Shown one piece after another: positions 9,068-16,838 of a stretch of 64,000 bases of DNA (position 1 is the stretch's first letter; each line of letters opens with the position of its first letter). Position numbers and translations under genes: made by a program. Source of the stretch: Pontibacterium granulatum (GTDB lineage: Bacteria; Pseudomonadota; Gammaproteobacteria; Pseudomonadales; Balneatricaceae); the NCBI RefSeq assembly GCF_029961155.1, contig NZ_JASBRH010000007.1:124001-188000 (forward strand). Direction: 5' to 3'. The notes below the pieces were generated by a model. That model had not been told where the DNA came from. It saw only the letters and a program-made list of their open reading frames with translations, and did not search any database.

Positions 9068-9159
9068 TGCGTTGTTTCCTGCCGGTTATTGGCGAAAGGA
9101 TACCTAGACAAACAAATTGTACGGATTATTCCCTGACTAGGGGATAACGGCAGCTAAAC

Positions 9160-9430
9160 TTAGGGAACCTGCGAACAAGTCCGAAACACCTCTGGCATTC
9201 AGAGCGATTCGAGATCAAGGCTGCGGTTACAGCCATGCTGGTTGCCTGGCGAAAACCGCTAACGCGGAGATCGGATTGCTATGAATGCCCCTAAGGGCGG
9301 TCGCTAAAACAGCTTTCTGCTTTGTCAGGAAGCTTGGAAAGGACTTGTCATTCCGCTACGCTTCCTTTCGCGCATTAAGCTGTTTTATCAACCGCAGAGA
9401 AAGTCTCGGACTTATTCGCAGGTTCCTTAA
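9160..9430 (+). repeat. MITE-like repeat, copy 1 (271 bp)
   Basis: Terminal inverted repeats of 25 bp: 9160-9184 (TTAGGGAACCTGCGAACAAG...) and 9406-9430 (...TTCGCAGGTTCCTTAA), with two mismatches. A second perfect inverted repeat, TAAAACAGCTT (9305-9315) with AAGCTGTTTTA (9377-9387), lies inside. The whole element recurs in reverse orientation at 27849-28116. It has no transposase, so it is probably a non-autonomous mobile element or a structured intergenic repeat. It directly precedes the pseudouridine synthase gene and creates a spurious upstream extension of that frame. Confidence 0.85.
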
Positions 9431-9503
9431 AATATGTATGACAAAGCGGATTGCAATTCATAAAGAGCTGCCGCAAGATCCCCATTTTTTTGAGGCCAGA
9501 TCC

Positions 9504-10229
9504 ATGTACCGCATCGTTGAGGAAAACGAAGAGTTCGTACTGATCGACAAGTTGCCGGGTTTCTCCGTTCACAAGGACCAGGAAGATACAGGGCTGACGA
9601 TGCAGCTTAAGGCAGATCAGGGTTATGACGAACTGATGCCGGTGCACAGGCTCGATAAGGTGACCTCCGGTCTGATGTTGTTTGCCCGCAATCATACCGC
9701 AGCCTCAGAACTCTCCCGTGCATTCAGCGAACATCTGGTCGAGAAGTATTATTTGGCGCTGTCAGACCGCAAGCCAAAGAAAAAACAGGGCGCGATCATC
9801 GGGGATATGACCCGTGCCCGCCGTGGCGCCTGGCGTCTGGCGAAAACCCAAATCAGGCCCGCCGTTACCCAGTTCTTCAGCGCTTCACTAAAGCCGGGTA
9901 TCCGCCTGTTTTTGCTGAAGCCTCTGACCGGAAAAACCCACCAGATCCGCGTCGCTTTGAAAAGCATCGGTGCGCCTATCATCGGTGATCCGCTCTACCA
10001 CGAACAGAGCGATACCCCGACCGATCGCACCTATTTGCACGCCTACAGCCTGAGTTTTCCTTTTCAGGGGGAGCACTATCGGTTCACCTGCCTGCCGGAG
10101 GTGGGCGAGCTGTTTGATCAGGATTGCCGTGATCTGATTGCAGAAGAGTATGCCGAGCCCTGGACGCTGATATGGCCACGCATTCAGCAACATCTGCCCG
10201 ACGGCGAGGAAGCTGGTAGCCGCAAATAG
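9504..10229 (+). CDS. RluA-family pseudouridine synthase
   Basis: 241 aa. The catalytic aspartate lies in VHRLDKVTSGLMLFARNHTAASELSRAFSEHLVEKYYLAL, the RluA-family motif HRLDxxTSG, followed by TGKTHQIRVALKSIGAPIIGDPLY. It isomerises uridine in rRNA or tRNA; the target cannot be assigned. There is no S4 domain. The frame is open far upstream through the MITE-like repeat. I choose ATG 9504 because MYRIVEENEEFVLIDKLPG is the family start and GAGG sits 8 nt before it; ATG 9438 is an alternative. The 10276 and 10519 genes follow on the same strand. Confidence 0.9.
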   Translation: MYRIVEENEEFVLIDKLPGFSVHKDQEDTGLTMQLKADQGYDELMPVHRLDKVTSGLMLFARNHTAASELSRAFSEHLVEKYYLALSDRKPKKKQGAIIGDMTRARRGAWRLAKTQIRPAVTQFFSASLKPGIRLFLLKPLTGKTHQIRVALKSIGAPIIGDPLYHEQSDTPTDRTYLHAYSLSFPFQGEHYRFTCLPEVGELFDQDCRDLIAEEYAEPWTLIWPRIQQHLPDGEEAGSRK

Positions 10230-10275
10230 ATCACAGTATGATTGGCGTCTTCTGAAACACAGCCGGAGTTGAGCG

Positions 10276-10488
10276 ATGAGCGAACGCATTGAACGCGACT
10301 TTTTTGCCCGTGACGCAGAGGAGCAGAAAGCTTTTCTGGAACAGACATGGTGCGATAACTGTATGGAAGCCAACCTCGGCATGGGCGAACCGGTTGAGTA
10401 CGAACTCAACGAAACAATCTTTATCGAAGGCAAGTGCAACAAATGCGGTGAGGTCATTGTGACTGAACTGACCGACGAAGATTTCTGA
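10276..10488 (+). CDS. small zinc-ribbon-like protein, conserved hypothetical
   Basis: 70 aa, acidic. Two CxxC knuckles (CDNC near residue 30 and CNKC near residue 54) could bind one zinc ion. The sequence between them is short and beta-like. The frame is convincing because of its composition, the cysteine spacing and its fit between two co-oriented genes. I do not recognise a characterised family. It precedes tcdA by 30 nt and may be co-transcribed with it. Confidence 0.75.
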   Translation: MSERIERDFFARDAEEQKAFLEQTWCDNCMEANLGMGEPVEYELNETIFIEGKCNKCGEVIVTELTDEDF

Positions 10489-10518
10489 GTGCAATAGGTT
10501 ACAGAGAACTGCAATATC

Positions 10519-11313
10519 GTGTCCGACTTTGATAACCGCTTTGGTGGCACCCGCCGCCTGTATGGCAATGATGCCACCGAGTTGTACCGTCGCTCCCATG
10601 TGTGTGTTGTGGGCATTGGCGGTGTGGGGTCCTGGGTGGCCGAAGCCCTTGCCCGTACGGCGATCGGCAAGATCACCCTGATCGACCTGGATGATATCTG
10701 TATTACCAATACCAACCGTCAGATCCACGCACTGGATGGCAATATCGGCCGCTCCAAGGTGGAAGCGATGGCGGAACGTATACGTCTGATTAACCCGGAA
10801 TGCCAGATTGATGAGGTGGAAGACTTTATCACCCGCGACAATATTCCTGAACTGGTCACCAACGATTTTGATTATGTGGTGGATGCAATCGACAGCGTGA
10901 AGGAGAAAGCCGCGTTGATCGCCCACTGTAACCGCCGCAAGATACCGATTGTCACTGTCGGTGGCGCCGGGGGGCAGACCGATCCAACCCGTGTGGAAGT
11001 GGCGGATCTGTCCAAAACATCCCAAGATCCTTTGGCGGCCAAGGTACGCAACTACCTGCGGCGCCATTACGGCTTCAGCAAGAGTGGCCGTCGCTTTGCG
11101 GTGGAGTGTGTGTACTCCTCCGAACAGCTGGTTTATCCACAACCGGATGGTTCTGTTTGCCAGCAGAAAAGCATCACCGACGGCAATACCCGTCTCGACT
11201 GTTCCGGCGGTTTCGGTGCGGCGACCTGTGTTACCGCAACGTTCGGTTTTGTGGCGGTATCACGCGTCTTGAAAAAGCTCGTCGAACGCGCCGAGCGGCA
11301 AGGCAAACTCTGA
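10519..11313 (+). CDS. tcdA: tRNA threonylcarbamoyladenosine dehydratase
   Basis: 264 aa, E1-like superfamily. TcdA (CsdL/YgdL) uses ATP to cyclise t6A37 of tRNAs to ct6A. The ATP-binding motif VGIGGVGSWVAEALARTAIGKITLIDLDDICITNTNRQ is intact, and DYVVDAIDSVKEKAALIAHC and KIPIVTVGGAGGQTDP follow as in the E. coli enzyme. The start is GTG at 10519; no ATG fits the family N-terminus. No csdA/csdE neighbours are present. Confidence 0.95.
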   Translation: MSDFDNRFGGTRRLYGNDATELYRRSHVCVVGIGGVGSWVAEALARTAIGKITLIDLDDICITNTNRQIHALDGNIGRSKVEAMAERIRLINPECQIDEVEDFITRDNIPELVTNDFDYVVDAIDSVKEKAALIAHCNRRKIPIVTVGGAGGQTDPTRVEVADLSKTSQDPLAAKVRNYLRRHYGFSKSGRRFAVECVYSSEQLVYPQPDGSVCQQKSITDGNTRLDCSGGFGAATCVTATFGFVAVSRVLKKLVERAERQGKL

Positions 11314-11320
11314 TTCTTGT

Positions 11321-11363
11321 CGGGGACGGCATGGCATTGCCGTTCCCCAATGCCCGTTTTTAC
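11321..11363 (+). terminator. possible rho-independent terminator after tcdA
   Basis: GGGGACGGCA (11322-11331) pairs with TGCCGTTCCCC (11338-11348) with one bulge. A run of five T follows about 9 nt beyond the stem. The gap between stem and T-run makes this weaker than a classic terminator. Confidence 0.4.
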
Positions 11364-11405
11364 GCCTCTCTTTTCATTTCTTTTGTTGTTCAAAGACTTA
11401 TCAAT

Positions 11406-11422
11406 TTGGCCTGAGATTTGCT
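11406..11422 (+). promoter_or_regulatory. sigma54-like -24/-12 promoter candidate
   Basis: TTGGCCTGAGATTTGCT has GG (11408-11409) and GC (11420-11421) exactly 10 bp apart and matches the consensus YTGGCACGNNNNTTGCW at all but two positions. Transcription would start about 11433, some 20 nt before the ATG of the 322-aa gene. No enhancer-binding site was identified upstream. Confidence 0.45.
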
Positions 11423-11453
11423 GATTTGCCTTTACCCGATCCGGAGGTGATGA

Positions 11454-12422
11454 ATGCAACTCAACAGACCGATGCCCGTTTTATCTAATGACCCTGTTCG
11501 TTTTGACCCACTGCAGCAAGACCGTGGTTTTGCTCAGATGTTTGAGCAGGAGTTAGCGGTGAAAAGCGCCAGTGGGGCCGGACCCAAAGCAGTGATGGCT
11601 TTGACCGGACCGGAAGAATCTCTGTTGAGCCGCTGGGCAATCCCGGATTACGAGCAAATCTTCGATGCACCGGAAGCGGTTATGCGGGAAACGGCGGCTG
11701 ACTTTCTGCGTTTTGAAGAGCGTACCCGTCAGGTTGCCCACGAAATGATGCGTTACGATATCCAGGCAATGGTGGATATTCGTTTTGGCGTAGGCGGCAT
11801 CGCCACACGGCTGGATAACAATTTCCTGATATCGGATGTATCGATGGCGCAGCTGTGGGGCGTGGAGCAGCAGATATTGGGGTGGGGGCAGAGCAACAGC
11901 AGCTTGGTGCAAACGATTACCGGGTTAGGCGTCAAGCACAGCCTGGCAAAGGCAGTAAGTGCACTTGGGCGTGAGCAGGGGATTAACCGGCAGCAGGCAT
12001 CGGTCACCGGAGTACTAGACGACTACGTGCGTCAGCTGTTGCTGATAGCCAGCAATAGCACGGGGTTCAATCCGGTGATGCCGCACCAGATTGGTGTGCA
12101 GGGCTGTGACCTGGCCTGTGCGTTGGGCAGTGAGTTCAATCCACATCGGGCATCGGCTGCTGAGTTGCGTGGTGCGGCGCAGTTTCTTTTGCAGCAGGGC
12201 CGTGTGGGGATCGAAACGTTTTCGCTGATGACACATGCTCATCAGCTGTTGGGATTGGAGCGCGATGAGCGCTTCGTGGAGAATGTCAGTGAAAAGGTGG
12301 ATTGGGTGAGCGCTTTTGACAATTTCTTAATGCAGGCGCCGTTGAATGGTGCGGCACGTACGCAGGTGCAACTGACGCGAGAAACGCTGCAGAGCTTGTC
12401 TCCTAATAAACCGGGAATTTGA
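11454..12422 (+). CDS. uncharacterised 322-aa cytoplasmic protein
   Basis: I do not recognise a family. The gene has a near-perfect ribosome-binding site (GGAGGTGA, 4 nt before the ATG) and normal coding composition. There is no signal peptide or membrane segment. It is mostly helical, with a central region (about 130-200) of Ser/Gly/Leu-rich sequence and two cysteines near 218-222 (GCDLAC). A sigma54-like promoter sits immediately upstream. It is followed after 135 nt by the CSS-EAL phosphodiesterase gene on the same strand. If the promoter is real, motility, surface or nitrogen/carbon control is plausible, but this is inference. Confidence 0.75.
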   Translation: MQLNRPMPVLSNDPVRFDPLQQDRGFAQMFEQELAVKSASGAGPKAVMALTGPEESLLSRWAIPDYEQIFDAPEAVMRETAADFLRFEERTRQVAHEMMRYDIQAMVDIRFGVGGIATRLDNNFLISDVSMAQLWGVEQQILGWGQSNSSLVQTITGLGVKHSLAKAVSALGREQGINRQQASVTGVLDDYVRQLLLIASNSTGFNPVMPHQIGVQGCDLACALGSEFNPHRASAAELRGAAQFLLQQGRVGIETFSLMTHAHQLLGLERDERFVENVSEKVDWVSAFDNFLMQAPLNGAARTQVQLTRETLQSLSPNKPGI

Positions 12423-12557
12423 TCTTGCTGTTTTAACCTGTTGGTTAGGTCTGCGCTGGAATGTATCCTCTGCAGGCGCTAATTAATAATTGAATGGGCG
12501 TTCCGCTTTGTACTAGTCTAGCGCTATTATTCGAAGATTCTTACAGGATGCCAGGCT

Positions 12558-14120
12558 GTGCAGTTGCTCAAAAAACGAGCGGATCTTTTTATCCTGATCA
12601 TCAGTGTGGTGTTTGGAGCGGCCATTTTCCTTGGGTTGTTTTTGCTTATCAGTGCCGAGGCTACCGAAAAGCAGAAAACATCGGCTTCCCGTGTGCTGAC
12701 CATGATCGAAGGTGTGTTTGATGACGCGGTCATGGCCTTGGACTTCCTCAATACCGAATCCTATTCCAGTTGCACCAACATCACGCTGCTGCGTATGCGA
12801 CAGGCGGTATTTCGTTCCCAGTTGATCAAGGATGTAGGGTACTTTGAGGGCGAAAACTTAGTGTGTACCACTGGAATGGGAGTTCTCCCAGCCCCGTTCT
12901 TCGGCTCCGACCCGACCTTCAAAGCAAAGGCATTCGATGTGTGGGTCGAACACGGGTTGATCCTGTTTGATGAGGCGTATCAGGCAATACTGCTAAAGAA
13001 GGGCGATTTCAATGCGGTCATACGCCCGGAAGATCTGGAGAGTGATATCCCCTCGGAATATCAGTGGGAGATCTCACTGTTTGGCAACAGCACCTACTAC
13101 CACTTGCTGGGCCAGAAGCAACTGATCACAGATGTGGATGCTACGCTATCCAAGCCGTTATCGATGGTGAGGGACTATAAGTCGTGCAGTGCAACGCATC
13201 CGGTTTGTATTGCATCACGTTTGACGCCGGGGCAGTTTATCCGTCTCTACGAATCATCCATTGCACTGATCAGCGCGCTGAGTTTCCTGTTGTCACTCTG
13301 TCTCTTCGCCTTGTTGAATCGTGCACTTACCCGTTACCTGTCTCTCTCGGCGAGAGTGCAGAGGGGATTTCATAGCGGCTCTTTTTATGCGGAGTTTCAG
13401 CCAATTGTGGATCTGAACTCCGGACGCGTGATCGGTTGCGAAGCGCTGGCGCGATACAGAGATTCCTCTGGCCCGCTGTTTCCGGACCAGTTTTTGCCGG
13501 TCATCAAACAGCAGGGGATGACCTGGGCATTTACGAGCTTTATGTTGCGCGATGTGGCTGCACGACTGCAAAGCATTGGCTCATTGCCAGATCATTTCAG
13601 GGTCAGTGTGAACCTGTTTCCCCAGGATATCACCGCACAGAATGTGAACTGCCTGATCAAGAGCGACTACTTCCGAGGCATGAATGTGCAACCAATTCTT
13701 GAAATCATCGAGGATGCGGAACTGCACGATACCGAGTTTCGCTCCCTGTTTCAGACGCTTGTTGATGCCGGTTACCTGATTGCCATCGATGACTTTGGGA
13801 CTGGATACTCAAGCCTGGTGCAGTTGAAGAAAACCAACTGCCATATCCTGAAGATGGATCGCAGCTTTGTGACTGACATCGAAGAGGGCAGTATCCGCTC
13901 CAGCCTGGTACCGCACATTGTGGCTATTGCTGAAGAATTGGATGCAGTGATTGTCGCAGAAGGGATCGAGAACGATATGCAACACCAGGCCTTGAAGGAG
14001 GCGGGTATCCGCTTTGGACAAGGCTGGGCGTTCGGCAAACCGATGCCTGAAGCGCAGTTGAAACAGGCGTTACAGGGGCAGACTGAGACGAGTGACGTTC
14101 AGGAGACTGAGACCTGTTGA
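12558..14120 (+). CDS. CSS-motif EAL phosphodiesterase of cyclic-di-GMP, membrane-bound
   Basis: 520 aa. Membrane segment 1 is at residues 8-32. A periplasmic CSS-type sensor follows at 33-230, with the SSCTNITLLRMR motif and a second cysteine in NLVCTTG. Membrane segment 2 is near 235-262 and a cytoplasmic EAL domain at 270-510. The EAL domain has the catalytic motif CEALARYR (about 293), IAIDDFGTGYSSL and AEGIENDMQHQAL, so it should hydrolyse c-di-GMP. In E. coli, CSS-EAL proteins respond to periplasmic redox state through this cysteine pair. The start is GTG 12558; no better ATG is in frame. Confidence 0.9.
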   Translation: MQLLKKRADLFILIISVVFGAAIFLGLFLLISAEATEKQKTSASRVLTMIEGVFDDAVMALDFLNTESYSSCTNITLLRMRQAVFRSQLIKDVGYFEGENLVCTTGMGVLPAPFFGSDPTFKAKAFDVWVEHGLILFDEAYQAILLKKGDFNAVIRPEDLESDIPSEYQWEISLFGNSTYYHLLGQKQLITDVDATLSKPLSMVRDYKSCSATHPVCIASRLTPGQFIRLYESSIALISALSFLLSLCLFALLNRALTRYLSLSARVQRGFHSGSFYAEFQPIVDLNSGRVIGCEALARYRDSSGPLFPDQFLPVIKQQGMTWAFTSFMLRDVAARLQSIGSLPDHFRVSVNLFPQDITAQNVNCLIKSDYFRGMNVQPILEIIEDAELHDTEFRSLFQTLVDAGYLIAIDDFGTGYSSLVQLKKTNCHILKMDRSFVTDIEEGSIRSSLVPHIVAIAEELDAVIVAEGIENDMQHQALKEAGIRFGQGWAFGKPMPEAQLKQALQGQTETSDVQETETC

Positions 14121-14191
14121 CTCAGTGACATGTACTTTAGAAAGTGATTTGAAACCGGGGCGGGCATTTGAACCTACCCCGTGATAACTGC

Positions 14192-15415
14192 TTACGCTTG
14201 ATGGCGTGGCAATGCCAGCGATAATCCACTGGTGATTAGCAGGAACAGCGCGGATACCCAAAGACAAGCTTCCAGACCATAGGCCTGAAACATCCAGCCG
14301 GACAGCAGAGTGCCCACCAGGCGACCGGAGGCGTTGGCCATATAGTAGAAGCCTACATCCATCGAGGCGCCATCTTCCTTGGCGTAACTCACGATCAGGT
14401 AACTGTGTAGTGATGAGTTGACGGCAAACAGCACACCAAACAATACCAAACCGCCCAGCAATATAAGCTGTGGATTCAGATCCAGTCCCAGAGCAATCAG
14501 CGCTGGGATTGCCGTGAGCGCCAGTGCCCAGCCTAATGCACTCATCCCATCCGGATGCTTGCCGCTGCGACGGCCGGTGATCCAGGGAGCTGCGGCTTGT
14601 ACAAAGCCGTAGGCGATCACCCAACTGGCGAGGAAGCCACCTACCGCCCAGTGATCCCAGCCAAACTCGCTGCTCAGGTAAACCGGCAGGGCGACCACAA
14701 ACCAGATATCACGGGCACCAAACAGAAACAGGCGCGCCGCAGACAGTTTGTTGACCGCCGCGCTGGTGGAGAACACTTCGGAGAACTTGGGTTTACGCTT
14801 CGCCTTGCCCAGATCCTCTTTCAGCTTGATCAGGCTCAGCAGTAGCACAAGTGACAAGCCGCCGATCATGATCCAGACGGCACCTGCAAAGCCTGCCAGG
14901 GTGAGCAGGGCCCCCCCCAGGAAGAAACCCACACCTTTCAGGGTGTTCTTGGAACCGGTGAGGATGGCGACCAGTTTGTATAGATGGCCTTCCACCTGAC
15001 CGTCCACCTTGGCCTTGTCCAGCTGCTTCACCGAGCTTTTGGCGCTCATCTTGTTCAGGTCTTTGGCGATCCCCGACAGCGCCTGTGCCGCCATCACCCA
15101 AGGTACGGAGAGCATACTGGCCGGCACTGTAAGCATCAGCAGCGCAATCACCTGCAGGCTGAGGCCGATGTTCATGGTTTTGTTCAGGCCGATGCGTGCA
15201 CCGAGCCAGCCGCCAACCAGATTGGTGACGATGCCGAAGAACTCGTAGAACAGGAACAGCAGCGCGATCTCCAGCGGGCGGTAGCCAAGCTGATGGAAAT
15301 GCAGCACCACCAACATGCGCAGGGCGCCGTCGGTGAGGGTGAATCCCCAGTAGTTGCCGGTTACGAGGAGGTATTGGCGTACCTCCGCCGATAAATTGGA
15401 GATAGCGCTGATCAT
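14192..15415 (-). CDS. arsJ: organoarsenical efflux MFS transporter ArsJ
   Basis: 407 aa with about 11-12 membrane segments. The N-terminus RQYLLVTGNYWGFTLTDGALRMLVVLHFHQLGY and the block GIAKDLNKMSAKSSVKQL are characteristic of ArsJ. In the known pathway a partner GAPDH makes the unstable 1-arseno-3-phosphoglycerate from arsenate and glyceraldehyde-3-phosphate, and ArsJ extrudes it. The start codon overlaps the GAPDH stop by one base, so the pair is coupled. No arsR, arsC or arsB is in the window. Confidence 0.92.
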   Translation of the reverse strand: MISAISNLSAEVRQYLLVTGNYWGFTLTDGALRMLVVLHFHQLGYRPLEIALLFLFYEFFGIVTNLVGGWLGARIGLNKTMNIGLSLQVIALLMLTVPASMLSVPWVMAAQALSGIAKDLNKMSAKSSVKQLDKAKVDGQVEGHLYKLVAILTGSKNTLKGVGFFLGGALLTLAGFAGAVWIMIGGLSLVLLLSLIKLKEDLGKAKRKPKFSEVFSTSAAVNKLSAARLFLFGARDIWFVVALPVYLSSEFGWDHWAVGGFLASWVIAYGFVQAAAPWITGRRSGKHPDGMSALGWALALTAIPALIALGLDLNPQLILLGGLVLFGVLFAVNSSLHSYLIVSYAKEDGASMDVGFYYMANASGRLVGTLLSGWMFQAYGLEACLWVSALFLLITSGLSLALPRHQA

Positions 15416-16419
15416 TAACTTGCCGCCATGATGTGCTTCGCCAGCTCAACGGTACGGTTTACGTACCCCCACTCGTTGTCGTACCAGGCGTAGATTTTCA
15501 GCTGGGTGCCGTTCACCACCATGGTGGAAAGCGCATCCACGATGCTGGAACGCGGATCGGTACGGTAGTCGATGGATACGAGCGGGCGCTCTTCGTAACC
15601 CAGAACACCGTTCAGCTCGTTGTCTGCTGCCTCCTTAAATAGCGCATTCACCTCCTCAATGGTGGTGCTGCGCTCCAGCTCAAATACCATATCGGTCAGG
15701 GATGCGTTAGCCAGTGGAATACGCACCGCGTGACCGTTCAGGCGGCCTTTCAGATCCGGGAAAATCTCGGTGATCGCCTTGGCAGATCCGGTCGTGGTTG
15801 GGATCAGGCTCATGCCGCAGGCGCGGGCGCGGCGCAGGTCCTTGTGCGGTGCATCCAGAATGGTCTGGGTGTTGGTGATGTCGTGGATGGTGGTCATGGA
15901 GCCGTGACGGATGCCCAGCTTCTCATGTACAACCTTGATAACCGGCGCGAGGCAGTTGGTGGTGCAGGAGGCGGCGGTTACGATGCGGTGTTGCGCCGGG
16001 TCAAACAGGTCGTGGTTGATGCCCATCACCAGGTTCAGTGCACCTTCCTCTTTTACCGGCGCGGTGACCAGCACACGCTGTACGCCCTGATCCAGGTAGG
16101 TGTTTAGAACGTCCACTTGCTTGAACTTACCGCTGGCCTCAATCACCAGGTCACAACCGGACCAGTCCGTATCGGTAATGGTGCTGTTGCTGCTGAAGCG
16201 CAGCGTCTGGTCACCGATCTGGATATTATCGCCTTCAGCTGTGGCTTCGTACTGCCAGGTACCGTGCACGGAGTCGAAGTTCAGAAGGTGGGCAAAGGTG
16301 GCGGCATCACCTGCCGGGTCGTTGATCTGTACAAACTCAAGCTCCGGGTAGTCCCAGCCCGCACGCAGTGCCAGGCGGCCCATGCGGCCAAAACCGTTAA
16401 TACCTACTTTGATGCCCAT
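15415..16419 (-). CDS. ArsJ-associated glyceraldehyde-3-phosphate dehydrogenase
   Basis: 334 aa. NAD-binding [17 protein letters not shown] starts at residue 6. The catalytic cysteine is in [10 protein letters not shown] (about 150-159), followed by [37 protein letters not shown] and the C-terminal [15 protein letters not shown]. All GAPDH catalytic elements are present. The immediate coupling to arsJ identifies it as the arsenate-detoxifying paralogue, which forms 1-arseno-3-phosphoglycerate, and not the glycolytic enzyme. The ATG has GGAG 8-9 nt upstream. Confidence 0.93.
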   Translation of the reverse strand: MGIKVGINGFGRMGRLALRAGWDYPELEFVQINDPAGDAATFAHLLNFDSVHGTWQYEATAEGDNIQIGDQTLRFSSNSTITDTDWSGCDLVIEASGKFKQVDVLNTYLDQGVQRVLVTAPVKEEGALNLVMGINHDLFDPAQHRIVTAASCTTNCLAPVIKVVHEKLGIRHGSMTTIHDITNTQTILDAPHKDLRRARACGMSLIPTTTGSAKAITEIFPDLKGRLNGHAVRIPLANASLTDMVFELERSTTIEEVNALFKEAADNELNGVLGYEERPLVSIDYRTDPRSSIVDALSTMVVNGTQLKIYAWYDNEWGYVNRTVELAKHIMAAS

Positions 16420-16447
16420 GGATATACTCCAGAAATATTGGGGTTAT

Positions 16448-16465
16448 ATATGAAATTTCGAATAT
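16448..16465 (-). promoter_or_regulatory. possible operator (AT-rich imperfect palindrome) upstream of GAPDH-arsJ
   Basis: ATATGAAATTTCGAATAT lies 29-46 bp upstream of the GAPDH start. It is an AT-rich, imperfectly dyad-symmetric sequence of the general kind bound by ArsR/SmtB repressors. The symmetry is imperfect and no arsR is present, so this is weak evidence. Confidence 0.25.
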
Positions 16466-16632
16466 GTTATTTGCCATATGTTTCTCTGTCCAGCGTTGTA
16501 ATGCAGTTCATCATCAATTCATCTCAAAGCTATGAATTGAATGGCTGGCCCGCTGAAGTGTGTATGGTAAGGATAATGACGAGATGTGCCGGATGCCAAA
16601 CAGGGCTGCTGGTGGCGGTGGGAGTTGCGGAT

Positions 16633-16659
16633 AAAAAGACCCCTCCCAAACGGGAGGGG
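16633..16659 (-). terminator. rho-independent terminator of the pheA transcript
   Basis: CCCCTCCC (16640-16647) pairs with GGGAGGGG (16652-16659) around a 4-nt loop. On the minus strand the stem is followed by TCTTTTTAT. It lies 180 nt beyond the pheA stop and ahead of the arsenic genes, so it insulates the two. Apart from this and the possible operator, I see nothing in the 420-bp gap 16420-16838. Confidence 0.8.
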
Positions 16660-16838
16660 CAGAATCTGTGTTAACTCTGCGAGTGGACAGAGTTGAAGAT
16701 GGGATGCGGAAAGTGTTCATCGAAGAAATCACTAAACCACGATTTCAGTATGGTACGGAATGCTGCAGTGCAACACTGTACTTTGGTCTATAAAACAACA
16801 GGTTTTAATTATTCTGTCGTTGTATATATTGCAGGTGC

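Noticed and set aside
16514-16732. 72-codon minus-strand frame in the pheA-GAPDH gap, possible leader peptide
   Set aside because: It contains the terminator hairpin, has no ribosome site, and lacks the Phe-run expected of an attenuator peptide.
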